Source: Trichococcus palustris
GTDB taxonomy: Bacteria > Bacillota > Bacilli > Lactobacillales > Aerococcaceae
Length of the DNA: 64,000 nt
Direction of reading: 5' to 3'
NCBI RefSeq assembly: GCF_900114465.1
Contig: NZ_FOTD01000006.1
Span: 1 to 64,000 of the forward strand
Below the pieces are notes generated by a model that saw nothing but the letters and a program-made list of their open reading frames with translations, did not search any database and was not told the DNA's origin. A program made the position numbers and the translations under genes. This document shows, piece by piece, positions 26,875-35,615 of the stretch. Each line of letters starts with the position of its first letter. Positions within the stretch are counted from its first letter, which is position 1.

Positions 26875-28950
26875 TCAAATCGAAAAGAAGTTATTCAGGA
26901 TCCACTTGATTTTCAAGGTTTTGGGGACCAATTGCATGAATTTTTGATGGGCCGTCAACTCTTCGATGGCCTTCTCGTTTTTCTCCAGATACGCTACGAC
27001 AGCATCCAAAGAAACATCCTCTCCAGCGAGCCGTTCCACCATTCTTTTTATATCGGGCCCCGTAATCAAGGAATGCTTATCGTGCAATTGGTATTTTTCT
27101 CCCTCAGCGGCGATGCTCTTGATGAGCAGCAGCAATGCGATATTGAACCTCGTCCCCCTGAAGGTCACGATGCCTATGTTCGTCTGATTGTCCTCATACC
27201 AATAGTTCCCGTCATCGTAGTAGAGTTCCCTCTTCAGAAAATCAAAATCCCGTGTAATCTTATCATTGTTCAGGGTCAGATAATCTCCCGTCCGCAACAG
27301 CCTCTCCATATTTTCACGTACTTCATTGGAAACGAACCCTTCATCGCTGATGAATTTCGGGGGTCTTCCTTCTTTCGTCATTTCTACCATGATGCGCTTT
27401 GCCTTGACATCGATATCTTTCACGATCCACACCCTGCCCGCCAACAGAATTTTGCTTTCGATTTGGATATCAGGCGTAAACGGCAGACTGCCGATGCGCT
27501 CATGCTGGTAATGGACGGAAAAATCACTGGTCGTGAAAAACAGTGCGTAGAAATCCCTGGAGCGCAGCAGACGCTCCCCTTCCAAGCCGACAATTGCCTC
27601 TTCCTCCATGATTTCGATGAAATCTTTTTCCACCATGTAGTCGATCAATAACGCCAAATCCGCATCCGGTATCGCTGACCAGACCGGAAAGGTTTTATTC
27701 AGCTGCAACAATTGCGTCATCGGCATGCTGACCCTTTGGAAGAGGATCGCCATCACTTGATGCGCCAACGCATTGTAGGGCGTCTCGATCATTTCCGTGG
27801 CATCCATTTCCCCTCGTTCCAGCAAATCCAGCGCGGCATAGGTCTGAAGCATCTCCCATGAGTCATCCTCCACGATATGCAGGATGCTTTGATGGGTTCG
27901 CCGTCCGCTGCGTCCCAGTCTTTGGCTGAGAGAAGATGTTGACGGTGGGGAGCCATACTGCACCACGCTGTCCACCGATCCGATGTCTATGCCCAATTCC
28001 AAGGTGGAGGTGCAGGTGATCGTGAACAACTGATCCTCGTTGTTTTTGGCAAAAAATTCCACTTCCTCACGCAAAAGTTTGTCCACCGATGAGTGATGGG
28101 CAAAATAGCGGATGGGTGCGTGCTCTTTTTTTGCCATCTTATCCAGTTTATGGGTGATTTCTTCCACTCGGTTGCGGGAATTCGGAAAAATCAGCATCGT
28201 TTCCGTTTTGGAATACTGATAGATAGCCGCCAAGGATTCCCTTGCAACGAACGGACCCGCCTCACCACTCGTGTAGTCTATCGTGATGAGCAGATCATTT
28301 TTTTCGCGGTCCACGAGAATATCCGTATCCCGCTGGCTGCCGAAGAAGGCTTTCGCATAGCCGAAATCCTTCTTGTTCAAGGTTGCACTCATCGCGATGA
28401 AACGGGGAGATTGCATGAATTGGCTGATCCGCTGCAGCAGCGATTGCAGGTGAATGCCCCGTTCCGTCCCCAGAAAACTGTGCAGTTCATCGACGATGAT
28501 CCATTCTACCCCTTTGAAGAGGTGCTGCGCTTCACCAGGACGGTTCACCAGCATTCCCTCAATCGATTCTGGCGTAATCAACAGAACGCCTTTCGGTTGG
28601 TTCACAATTTTTCTTTTCTGCGCTTGGGAAACTTCACCGTGCCATGGCGTGATTGGCACATCCAAATACTGGCAGAGTTCGCTGATGCGCTGAAATTGAT
28701 CATTGATCAGGGCTTTCAGAGGAGAGATGTACAGCACCTTCAGTCCCGTTTCCCAATCATCCACACTATTCAGCGCCGGAATGAATGCTGCTTCCGTTTT
28801 TCCCGATGCCGTCGGAGCGGACAGGATGAGGTTATGATCGGTATTGGCAACCTGTTTGATGGCGGCACTCTGAATGCTCGTCAAGCTAGGCCACCCTTTA
28901 TCATAGATGTACTGCTGGATGTCTCTGCTGAGACTATCAAATGCCTGCAT
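26875..28950 (-). CDS. Lhr-like DEAD/DEAH helicase (BrxHI-like)
   Basis: The 691-residue superfamily II helicase has a full motif set: Q-like LTSIQSAAI (23-31), motif I SAPTASGKT (44-52), Ia SPLKALINDQ (76-85), LLITPES (123-129), II DELH (154-157), III SAT (188-190), V TSTLELGIDIG (314-324) and VI QRLGRSGRR (343-351). The DELH box and VI motif are those of Lhr and of BREX BrxHI helicases, but the C-terminal half is unlike full Lhr and much shorter. It is the last gene of the operon, and its ATG shares one base with the ATPase stop codon. Unwinding or translocating on nucleic acid is expected; the target is unknown. Confidence 0.85.
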   Translation of the reverse strand: MQAFDSLSRDIQQYIYDKGWPSLTSIQSAAIKQVANTDHNLILSAPTASGKTEAAFIPALNSVDDWETGLKVLYISPLKALINDQFQRISELCQYLDVPITPWHGEVSQAQKRKIVNQPKGVLLITPESIEGMLVNRPGEAQHLFKGVEWIIVDELHSFLGTERGIHLQSLLQRISQFMQSPRFIAMSATLNKKDFGYAKAFFGSQRDTDILVDREKNDLLITIDYTSGEAGPFVARESLAAIYQYSKTETMLIFPNSRNRVEEITHKLDKMAKKEHAPIRYFAHHSSVDKLLREEVEFFAKNNEDQLFTITCTSTLELGIDIGSVDSVVQYGSPPSTSSLSQRLGRSGRRTHQSILHIVEDDSWEMLQTYAALDLLERGEMDATEMIETPYNALAHQVMAILFQRVSMPMTQLLQLNKTFPVWSAIPDADLALLIDYMVEKDFIEIMEEEAIVGLEGERLLRSRDFYALFFTTSDFSVHYQHERIGSLPFTPDIQIESKILLAGRVWIVKDIDVKAKRIMVEMTKEGRPPKFISDEGFVSNEVRENMERLLRTGDYLTLNNDKITRDFDFLKRELYYDDGNYWYEDNQTNIGIVTFRGTRFNIALLLLIKSIAAEGEKYQLHDKHSLITGPDIKRMVERLAGEDVSLDAVVAYLEKNEKAIEELTAHQKFMQLVPKTLKIKWILNNFFSI

Positions 28951-30278
28951 CAGTAGACCTCTATTTCATCGTGGTCATCTGCGTCCTTCGCCACGACCGA
29001 TTGCCTTCTGCCAAACCGATCGGAAAGGATCTGGCCGAAAGAATGGTCCGGATTTTGGCGCTGCAAGGACAGGATTTCGATAAAGTCCTTGATGACGGAC
29101 CGTGGCGTCAAGAATGCCGCAGCTCCCGGCCGGTTCAACTGGTCTTCCATGTATTGCTGAATTTCGCTGTCCGTCACCGACAGCGCCGTTTGATAAGCCG
29201 TATTGTATATTTCCAACAACTTGGTCAAAAGGATGAAGATCTCTTCCGCTGTCAGCGGCTTCAGATCGATGACGGTACTGTTTACATTGACATAGTCTTT
29301 GTTTTTCATCAATTCGTTTCCAAAGCGTGTTTTCAAAGCGCCATAGCTGGCCAATCCTCTGCGTTCGTCATAGACCGTATTCTTCGTTGCGCCAAAATTA
29401 ATGAATAAGCCTTTTGCTTCATTGGTTTTCGTTTCGTTATACAGATTGAGGATCATTTCGTAATTTTTTTCTCGGGTCAAGGCGCGGGGCAATTTGTACA
29501 GATTGACTGATTCATCAAAGTTTATGACAAATCCCTTGTAGCCGATCTTCAGGAATAATTCCGCCAGATTCTTCAACGCGATGAGATAGTTTGCATCGTT
29601 GATGACGTTCTTGATACCCAATTCTTTGGAGGCTTCCGTTTTTGTCGTGATATCCCCACGGATCCAACGAATCGCTTCAATCTGAAGGGACATATTATCG
29701 CCCGCAATCCCTTCGAAATATTTCATCAGCGCCTGCCCGAATTCATAGGAAAGCCCCGATGAATAGAAGGAATTCGTCGTCTTCAGGATGGCATTCTCCA
29801 CCAATTTCCAATGGGACTTTTCCAGCAAAACGGGAACGGTGAGGCTATTTTCCGCGGCAATCTGCTCGAGCAGAACCTGAATCCACTGTTGGACGATCGT
29901 CTCGATGGCATTCCCGTCGCGGTTATTTTTGATGACGATCTTATTGACGACTTCATTGTACAACGCCAACGCTTTCCCGGATGAATCATAGAAACGACGC
30001 GTCGGGGTCAAGTCGATCGTGGAGACGACGAAATTCTTTTGCAGCGCCAACGATTCGATCGTCCGCAAAACAAAACTTTTCCCCGAACCGAAATCGCCTA
30101 CCCAAAAACGCAGATCGCTGTTGCCGTCTTCCAATTTTTGCAAGGTATCGATGATTTCCTTGACTTCGTTGCTTCTGCCTACCAACACATGTTGTACCCC
30201 TTTTACTGGAACAACACCTGCCTCAAGCGAGGCAATAATCGTCTGGGCATCCTTCTTTCTCAGCTTGCTTTCAGCCAT
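28950..30278 (-). CDS. BrxC/BrxD-type (DUF2791) P-loop ATPase
   Basis: The 442-residue AAA+-like ATPase has Walker A GDFGSGKS (61-68), Walker B GFVINFDE (249-256), an N-terminal HVLVGRSNEV entry motif and a C-terminal LTPRSVIKDFIEI (about 393-405). This arrangement fits the family of BREX ATP-binding proteins BrxC and BrxD. No methyltransferase (PglX), phosphatase (PglZ) or other core BREX gene is in the window. It overlaps the upstream TerB-C gene by 8 bases (ATGGCTGA) and the helicase start by 1 base, so the three products are probably made together and may form a complex. Confidence 0.8.
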   Translation of the reverse strand: MAESKLRKKDAQTIIASLEAGVVPVKGVQHVLVGRSNEVKEIIDTLQKLEDGNSDLRFWVGDFGSGKSFVLRTIESLALQKNFVVSTIDLTPTRRFYDSSGKALALYNEVVNKIVIKNNRDGNAIETIVQQWIQVLLEQIAAENSLTVPVLLEKSHWKLVENAILKTTNSFYSSGLSYEFGQALMKYFEGIAGDNMSLQIEAIRWIRGDITTKTEASKELGIKNVINDANYLIALKNLAELFLKIGYKGFVINFDESVNLYKLPRALTREKNYEMILNLYNETKTNEAKGLFINFGATKNTVYDERRGLASYGALKTRFGNELMKNKDYVNVNSTVIDLKPLTAEEIFILLTKLLEIYNTAYQTALSVTDSEIQQYMEDQLNRPGAAAFLTPRSVIKDFIEILSLQRQNPDHSFGQILSDRFGRRQSVVAKDADDHDEIEVY

Positions 30279-32094
30279 AGATCCAGTCCCTCATTTCTTC
30301 CATAAAATCCTCCTCAATGATGACCTGTTGGTGGCTGATCACCAGCACCTGATCATCAAATATTTCATACAGCACCTCATTCAATTCTGTGAAGTATGCC
30401 TGATGGAGTTTCCCTTTATTTTTTGCGTGTTCCTTGAAATCATCCAAAGATATCCCGTTGCCTTCCACTACCTGTTTGAGGAAACGCATATGCTCTGGCT
30501 CCTGTTCGCTGTCCTGTTTTTCGGATTCTTCTATATTAGAGTCCAAACTTTCTGCTTCTCTTTGCTCCACTGCCGGTGGAATCTCCGTCTCGGCAACAAT
30601 ATCCAGACTGACCGCCGAAACTAGCCCTTCGCCGGTCTCCTCTTCACGCAGATAAGTGTCAACCATATCGATGATGTTATCCAGGGCAGAATGTGATGCG
30701 GTGATTAAGGCTGTGTCCAGTTTGATTTCTCTGCGTATCGGTTGCGTGCATTCCTTTAAAAGTTCCGGCAAACTTTTGATAGGCAGATTCGGATCCGCCA
30801 GTAAACGCTGATAATCGGCCTGTCTGGTTGGATGAATGAAGCCATCCCGTTCTTTTTGCAGCGCTTTTGATACCGGCAAAGCCGTCCTTTCCATCAAGAA
30901 AATAAACAGGATGCGCTTATCCGAATCCTCGCTCTGCTTGATCACCTTCGTGGCTATCTTTTTCAAATCCGGATCTTTTGCAACATCCTCGAGCAGCACG
31001 CTGAGCTGCTCCGCCGATCGGCTTATAAGGAGATTGGCAGACTCATGCCAGACGGTCTTGTTCACGTTCCGCAAGGCTGCAATGGTTTGGTAATCCAGCT
31101 CGATCTCAATTTTTTGGCTCAGATAGCCTTGCATCTTCCGGAACGTTTCATCCGGAAAATATTTTTGCAGACTCTGCAGGCTTTCCTCAACAGGCAGCAC
31201 ACGGAGTCCCTCCACCTCCTGACGGATCGTGTTCTCGGCAAGGAGATAAAGATCCGTTGGCAGACGTACCGTTTCTGCCCAGACACGTCCATCATTCAGC
31301 GGCAGATGGAAATATTTCCTGAAATAATTATTGGGTTTGATCTTCCATTTGATGGATTCATCCTCCAGATCGCGCAATACGATCTGCAAAATGTCTACGT
31401 ATTTCGACAAGCAAAGGGCCATGACAGCCGGTACTTCAGTAAACCGCGTCACCCGTCTCGTCAGGTGATTGAAATAATCCCTTTCGGTCCCATCAAAGAT
31501 TTCTTTGTCCCGCAACATTCCCGACGGATCCCACCAAACGATTTTGGTGGAGAATGGTGTCAATCCAAATTGTTTTCTGGTCTCCTCATCCGGAATGGGT
31601 AAATTTTCCCGGCATGCGTCAACCTCATGCGCAAGGATTGTTTGGATATCCCGGGACAACATGGCTTTCAGGTCGTAGGAAAACAAATTAGCCACATGCG
31701 TATTTTCCAGCCTGTAAAACGAATAGACCACCTCTTTGGATAGCCGATATATTTCGTCAAAGACGGATACGCGGTAATAGTAACGCTCATATTTCAGATT
31801 TTTGATGTTTTTGCGTTTCTTCCTCAGTTCCACATCGACCACAGCGCATAAGCTTTCAAATAATGCGCCCATCACTTCCTCCACTTGCCTTGTAAAATTG
31901 TCATTCATTCTTAGGGGAGGTGAAACATAGCTGATCCAAGCCTCTTTCGCAGCTTTTTTTGGATGGCTCTTTTCTATGATGATCTCTCTTGGATTGATGA
32001 AAGACTCCTCGTTATTCACCAATTCAATGATCGATAATTTTTCTTCTTCGGTTAGTTGCTTATTTTTGAATATTTTATTTACGAATTCGAACAT
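30271..32094 (-). CDS. TerB-C domain protein, first gene of a putative defence operon
   Basis: The 607-residue protein has a long N-terminal alpha-helical region with RxxxVSVFDEIYRLSKEVV, WWDPSGMLRDKEIFDG, and a middle region with RNVNKTVWHESANLL. An acidic linker (about 480-530) leads to a C-terminal module of about 75 residues (FLKQVVEGNGISLDDF, LNEVLYEIFDDQVL, IEEDFMEEMRDWI) resembling TerB-C. No enzyme motif is visible; it may be the sensor or scaffold. ATG 32094 has AAGGGGGG 8 bases upstream; the TTG at 32115 overlaps that site. Recognition rests mainly on the C-terminal module and the gene context. Confidence 0.65.
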   Translation of the reverse strand: MFEFVNKIFKNKQLTEEEKLSIIELVNNEESFINPREIIIEKSHPKKAAKEAWISYVSPPLRMNDNFTRQVEEVMGALFESLCAVVDVELRKKRKNIKNLKYERYYYRVSVFDEIYRLSKEVVYSFYRLENTHVANLFSYDLKAMLSRDIQTILAHEVDACRENLPIPDEETRKQFGLTPFSTKIVWWDPSGMLRDKEIFDGTERDYFNHLTRRVTRFTEVPAVMALCLSKYVDILQIVLRDLEDESIKWKIKPNNYFRKYFHLPLNDGRVWAETVRLPTDLYLLAENTIRQEVEGLRVLPVEESLQSLQKYFPDETFRKMQGYLSQKIEIELDYQTIAALRNVNKTVWHESANLLISRSAEQLSVLLEDVAKDPDLKKIATKVIKQSEDSDKRILFIFLMERTALPVSKALQKERDGFIHPTRQADYQRLLADPNLPIKSLPELLKECTQPIRREIKLDTALITASHSALDNIIDMVDTYLREEETGEGLVSAVSLDIVAETEIPPAVEQREAESLDSNIEESEKQDSEQEPEHMRFLKQVVEGNGISLDDFKEHAKNKGKLHQAYFTELNEVLYEIFDDQVLVISHQQVIIEEDFMEEMRDWIYG

Positions 32095-32138
32095 TTTGGA
32101 GGCCCCCCTTCCCAAGTCACTGCAGAGAATATGCCCTA

Positions 32139-32167
32139 AGTATACTTCTTATAGCGCGCATATTCAA
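32139..32167 (-). promoter_or_regulatory. Promoter of the TerB/BrxD/helicase operon
   Basis: TTGAAT (32162-32167), a 17-base spacer and TATACT (32139-32144) on the minus strand, 45 bases ahead of the first start codon. This is the best promoter in the gap 32095-32558, which otherwise holds only short unsupported frames. Confidence 0.7.
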
Positions 32168-32179
32168 GAACGCACGTTC
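32168..32179. promoter_or_regulatory. LexA-like (SOS) box
   Basis: The palindrome GAACGCACGTTC directly abuts the -35 element. It fits the core of the Gram-positive LexA consensus CGAACRNRYGTTYG, including the R, R, Y and Y positions; only the outermost C and G differ. This suggests SOS control of the operon, although an 8-base fixed core can occur by chance about once in 65 kb. Confidence 0.5.
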
Positions 32180-32558
32180 TATGCAACTTGGATTAAAGAG
32201 CCCTCCTCATTGCATTTAAATAAAAATTTCTGATTTTCTATCGATTTGGAGGTTTTACATGGACATTATCCTATAGTTTCCTTACAAATCGCCTCAGATA
32301 AAACTATACCGTAATTTGCGGGAAATGGAATGGCTATAAATATTTCAATCAATTCCAAACCTATATGGTCGTGTCCCACCTCATTCCACCCTTATCATTT
32401 TCCCTAAGGCAACAAAGGTGCTACACTTTAATTAACAGAAAGCACTTATCAATCCTATGTATCTCAGAACCTCATGAGCTCAATTGCAACAGCTGCCAAT
32501 CTCTCATTCATGAAAAGAACCTCGTCACCAGCAGCATCATCGATAAGGAGAGAATATA

Positions 32559-33542
32559 ATGAACACGCTACGTAATTATGTGGACTCGGTCTTCTTGAAT
32601 CTGCCGCAGACTCCCGAAATGGCAACGCGCAAGCAAGAGATGATTATGAACATGGAGGCCAAGTATCAACAATTATTGGCAGATGGAAAAAACGAAAACG
32701 AAGCGATCGGCGCGGCCTTGGCGGAATTCGGCCATGTCGACGACAGCAGCCGGGCACCAGCCGCAACGCCCAATACGGAGATAATCCCTGAAGGCGCGAT
32801 TCATCTGTCCGCCGCCGAAGCGGACGATTATTTGGACCATCGGCATAAATTTGCCTTTGCCATGGCGGCGGGCGTGTTCCTCTGCATCATGGCGCCGGCT
32901 GCCATGATCCTGTTCCGGGAAATTCCGCAGTTCTTTGCGGTCACTGCAAGAGTCTCCCAAAATACCATTGATGTCCTCGCATTGGTTCCGCTCTTCGTTT
33001 TTGTGGCTGCCGCCGTCGCTCTGTTCATTATCTATGGGGCAAAGGACAGCGAATACGGCTTGAACAATCAGATCATCCATCTGGACGCCCAAACGCGGGC
33101 AGACCTGAGCAAGGAACAACGGGAATCAAAATCCCGTACAACCGTCGCCATCGCTGCCGGTGTCGTCCTCTGCATCCTGGCACCCATCGCTTTGCTGCTG
33201 TCGGTCCTTCTCCTTGGCAATGAAAATCCTTTACCCGTCGTCTTCCTGTTGAGCTTCGTGGCAGTCGGCGTGTTCCTGTTCGTATTCTATGGCATCCAGA
33301 TCGATTCCTACACAATCCTCCTTTCCGGCAGAAACAATTCGCCGGAGCAGCTGCGCACCAAAAAAGTGACGGATACCGTAGCGGGCGTCGTCTTCCCGCT
33401 TGCCGCTGCCGTCTATCTTATCGCCGGATTCCTCTATAACGCCTGGGCGACGGCCTGGATCATCTTCCCGGTCGTGGGCATCCTTTTCGGAGTATTCGCC
33501 GCCGTCTATGGTGGCTATAGCGAGCTCAAAAAGAAAAGATGA
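32559..33542 (+). CDS. Membrane protein with permease-prefix (HAAS-like) domain
   Basis: The 327-residue protein starts with a soluble helical domain (about 1-65, LRNYVDSVFLNLPQTPE, ADGKNENEAIGAALAEFG) of the permease-prefix/HAAS type, then six to seven membrane segments (about 95-325). Such proteins usually follow a PadR-type regulator; none is next to it here. Two similar halves (AFAMAAGVFLCIMAPAAM and TTVAIAAGVVLCILAPIA) suggest an internal duplication. Function is unknown. AAGGAGAG lies 6-8 bases before the ATG. Confidence 0.7.
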   Translation: MNTLRNYVDSVFLNLPQTPEMATRKQEMIMNMEAKYQQLLADGKNENEAIGAALAEFGHVDDSSRAPAATPNTEIIPEGAIHLSAAEADDYLDHRHKFAFAMAAGVFLCIMAPAAMILFREIPQFFAVTARVSQNTIDVLALVPLFVFVAAAVALFIIYGAKDSEYGLNNQIIHLDAQTRADLSKEQRESKSRTTVAIAAGVVLCILAPIALLLSVLLLGNENPLPVVFLLSFVAVGVFLFVFYGIQIDSYTILLSGRNNSPEQLRTKKVTDTVAGVVFPLAAAVYLIAGFLYNAWATAWIIFPVVGILFGVFAAVYGGYSELKKKR

Positions 33543-33565
33543 TTATTTACTGTCGCGGCCCAAAC

Positions 33566-33602
33566 GGGGACTGTCTCGAATGAGGCAGTCCCTCCTTTTT
33601 TC
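33566..33602 (+). terminator. Terminator after the permease-prefix gene
   Basis: Stem GGGACTG / CAGTCCC with a 12-base loop, followed by TCCTTTTTT. Confidence 0.8.
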
Positions 33603-33640
33603 GGCTTGCATGCTACTGCTCCTGTTGCAATACTCCCGAT

Positions 33641-33909
33641 CTCCGGCGAAGCCTCGCTGTCCGGAGGTAACATTTTTTTGGGGATTCCCTTCTCCGGCAG
33701 GACTCCGGTTCACCGGAGCAGGGCGTCATCTCCGACCAAGGAGGCGTTCGCCGGGGAACGGGGATCTCCCGGGGCACTCTTCTCCGGCAAGGAAAATGTT
33801 GGCCGGAGAAGACTTGTTTCCGGGTGGCCGAACTCCGGCGAAGCCTAGCCGACCGGAGGTAACATTTTTTTTGGATTCTCTGCTCCGGCGGGACTCCGTT
33901 TCACCGGAG
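33641..33909 (+). repeat. 77-bp hairpin repeats, copies A and B
   Basis: Copy A (33641-33718) and copy B (33833-33909) share CTCCGGCGAAGCCT, CCGGAGGTAACATTTTTTT, GGATTC, CTCCGGC and TTCACCGGAG in the same order, differing at roughly one base in eight. Each contains two CTCCGG/CCGGAG hairpins around a T-run. The 114 bases between them hold further CCGGCAAGG ... CCGGAGAAG hairpin pieces. A third copy is inverted at 21737-21812. No coding frame crosses them convincingly. Confidence 0.8.
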
Positions 33910-33950
33910 ATTAAGCGATCAGAGCAGAAAAAGTTGAATAGATTGCATCA

Positions 33951-33997
33951 AAAAAAGTGAGGTCCGAACGCATCCTGCGCTCGGGCCTCACTTTTTC
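33951..33997. terminator. Bidirectional terminator behind the ABC transporter operon
   Basis: Stem AAAAAGTGAGG-CCGA-CGC / GCG-TCGG-CCTCACTTTTT with a 5-base loop; T-runs on both strands. It lies 11 bases past the binding-protein stop. Confidence 0.88.
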
Positions 33998-34007
33998 TGA
34001 GAAAAGA

Positions 34008-34862
34008 TTACTCAGCTGTATTGTCTTGCATGATTTGTGTATTTTTTTGGTATAACTCTTCGATCTTGCCGCTGTCTCTCATTCCAACTACGATGTTATT
34101 GACTGTTTTCAGGAAGTCGCCGCCGTTTTTCGCAACTGCGATAGCTGATTCGTTTGGCGTGCTGGCAATATCAAAATTGGCGATCATCAAGCCTTCATTT
34201 TGGGCAATGAATTGTTTCGCAACGGTTTCTACCATCATGACGGCATCCACTTTACCGGTCGTCAATGATAGGATGGCTGTGTTCCATTTCGGTACGGACT
34301 GGATTTCTGCATCCGGGAAGGTTGTCGTTAGATAGTCTTCTTGGATGGTCCCTTTTTGGGTAGCCAATTTAGCTGTCTTCAAACTGTCTTCTGAAGTGAA
34401 CTTGGCTGCATCTTCCGATCTGATCACGATAACGTCTTTTTGTGTATAATAGATATCCGTGAAATCGACGCTTTTCGCTCTTTCTTCCGTAGGGTTCATG
34501 CCGGCGATGATCATATCGATTTTGCCGGTCGTCAATGATGGGATCAGTGCATCGAAGTCCACGTCCTTCACTTCCAACTTAACGCCAATTTCATCGGCGA
34601 TTGCTTGGGCGATATCAATATCAAATCCAGTTATTGTATCCTTGCCGTCTTTTACCAGATGCCATTCGTATGGAGGATAATCAGCCGATGTCCCCACCAC
34701 CAATTTGCCTTTGTCTTTGATTTCTTGTAATTTATCAGTTGAAGCCGTTGACGCTGATGATGCTGTTGCGGAGCTGTCTGACTTATCGCTTGTATTGCCG
34801 CATGCTGCCAAAGCTAAAATACTCATCGTTCCCAAAACCAATTTCAATAATCCTTTTTTCAT
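34008..34862 (-). CDS. Polar amino acid ABC transporter, substrate-binding lipoprotein
   Basis: The 284-residue protein has a lipobox ALAAC (Cys21) and a family 3 binding fold: GTSADYPPYEWH, TGFDIDIAQAIADEIG, FDALIPSLTTGKIDMI and MNPTEERAKSVDFTD. These segments resemble arginine/lysine/histidine binders of the ArtJ/ArtP type. It is the third gene of the permease-ATPase-binding protein operon behind a T-box whose specifier reads best as an Arg codon, so arginine is the likely ligand. Confidence 0.88.
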   Translation of the reverse strand: MKKGLLKLVLGTMSILALAACGNTSDKSDSSATASSASTASTDKLQEIKDKGKLVVGTSADYPPYEWHLVKDGKDTITGFDIDIAQAIADEIGVKLEVKDVDFDALIPSLTTGKIDMIIAGMNPTEERAKSVDFTDIYYTQKDVIVIRSEDAAKFTSEDSLKTAKLATQKGTIQEDYLTTTFPDAEIQSVPKWNTAILSLTTGKVDAVMMVETVAKQFIAQNEGLMIANFDIASTPNESAIAVAKNGGDFLKTVNNIVVGMRDSGKIEELYQKNTQIMQDNTAE

Positions 34863-34892
34863 CTTAACCCCTCCAAATTTTGTTTTTTTGTA

Positions 34893-35615
34893 TTATAGGA
34901 CTTTTGATAAAAAGTCCTTTGTACGCTCATTTTGCGGATTGCCGAAAACTTGTTCCGGCGTTCCTTGTTCCACAATATACCCGCCATCCATGAAGAGGAT
35001 GCGGTCTCCCACTTCCTTCGCGAAGCCCATTTCGTGTGTCACCACAACCATGGTCATCCCTTCAAGCGCCAAATCTTTCATAACCTGCAATACTTCTCCG
35101 ACCATTTCCGGGTCAAGGGCCGATGTCGGCTCATCGAACAGCATCATTTTGGGCTCCATCGCCAACGCTCTGGCGATGGCGATCCGTTGTTGCTGGCCGC
35201 CGGATAAAGATTTCGGATAGACATTCGCTTTCTCGGTCATGCCCATGCGGGTCAATAACTTCATCGCCGTCGCTTCCGCCTGCTGTTTTGACACTTTCTT
35301 TATATAAGTCGGGCCGATGGTGATGTTCTCCAAGACCGTCAAATGCGGGAAAAGATTGAAGCTTTGGAAAACCATTCCCATCTTTGTGCGGATTTCATCG
35401 ATGTTCGTCCCTTTTTTATTGATGACCTGCTCTTCGAAAATCACTTTGCCCGAGGTAGGTTCTTCCAAAAGGTTCAGGCAACGGAGGAAAGTGCTCTTCC
35501 CCGATCCGGATGGGCCGATGATAACGACCACTTCGCCGGCTTGGATTTCTTCCGTTATACCCTTCAATACTTGTTTGTCGCCAAATGATTTGGTAAGATT
35601 TTCTGTTTTAATCAC
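34893..35615 (-). CDS. Polar amino acid ABC transporter, ATP-binding protein
   Basis: The 240-residue ATPase has Walker [10 protein letters not shown] (34-42), the signature [15 protein letters not shown], Walker [14 protein letters not shown] and the switch His in VVVTHEM. It belongs to the GlnQ/ArtP subfamily. Its start overlaps the permease stop by 8 bases, and the binding-protein gene follows 30 bases later. Confidence 0.95.
   Translation of the reverse strand: MIKTENLTKSFGDKQVLKGITEEIQAGEVVVIIGPSGSGKSTFLRCLNLLEEPTSGKVIFEEQVINKKGTNIDEIRTKMGMVFQSFNLFPHLTVLENITIGPTYIKKVSKQQAEATAMKLLTRMGMTEKANVYPKSLSGGQQQRIAIARALAMEPKMMLFDEPTSALDPEMVGEVLQVMKDLALEGMTMVVVTHEMGFAKEVGDRILFMDGGYIVEQGTPEQVFGNPQNERTKDFLSKVL

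Noticed and set aside
26875-30278. A complete BREX locus
   Set aside because: Only BrxD-like and BrxHI-like genes are present; pglX, pglZ, brxA, brxB and brxL are absent on both sides within the window.
32365-32559. A 64-codon frame just before the permease-prefix gene, where a PadR gene might be expected
   Set aside because: No winged-helix pattern, no ribosome site, and it ends by overlapping the next start by chance.
33641-33909. A CRISPR array made of the CCGGAG repeats
   Set aside because: The units are too long, too few, irregularly spaced and diverged, no cas gene is near, and hairpin pieces also fill the intervening sequence.
33400-33960. Frames through the CCGGAG repeat region, one of 186 codons
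   Set aside because: They arise from GC-rich palindromic repeats, starting within the upstream gene in another frame.
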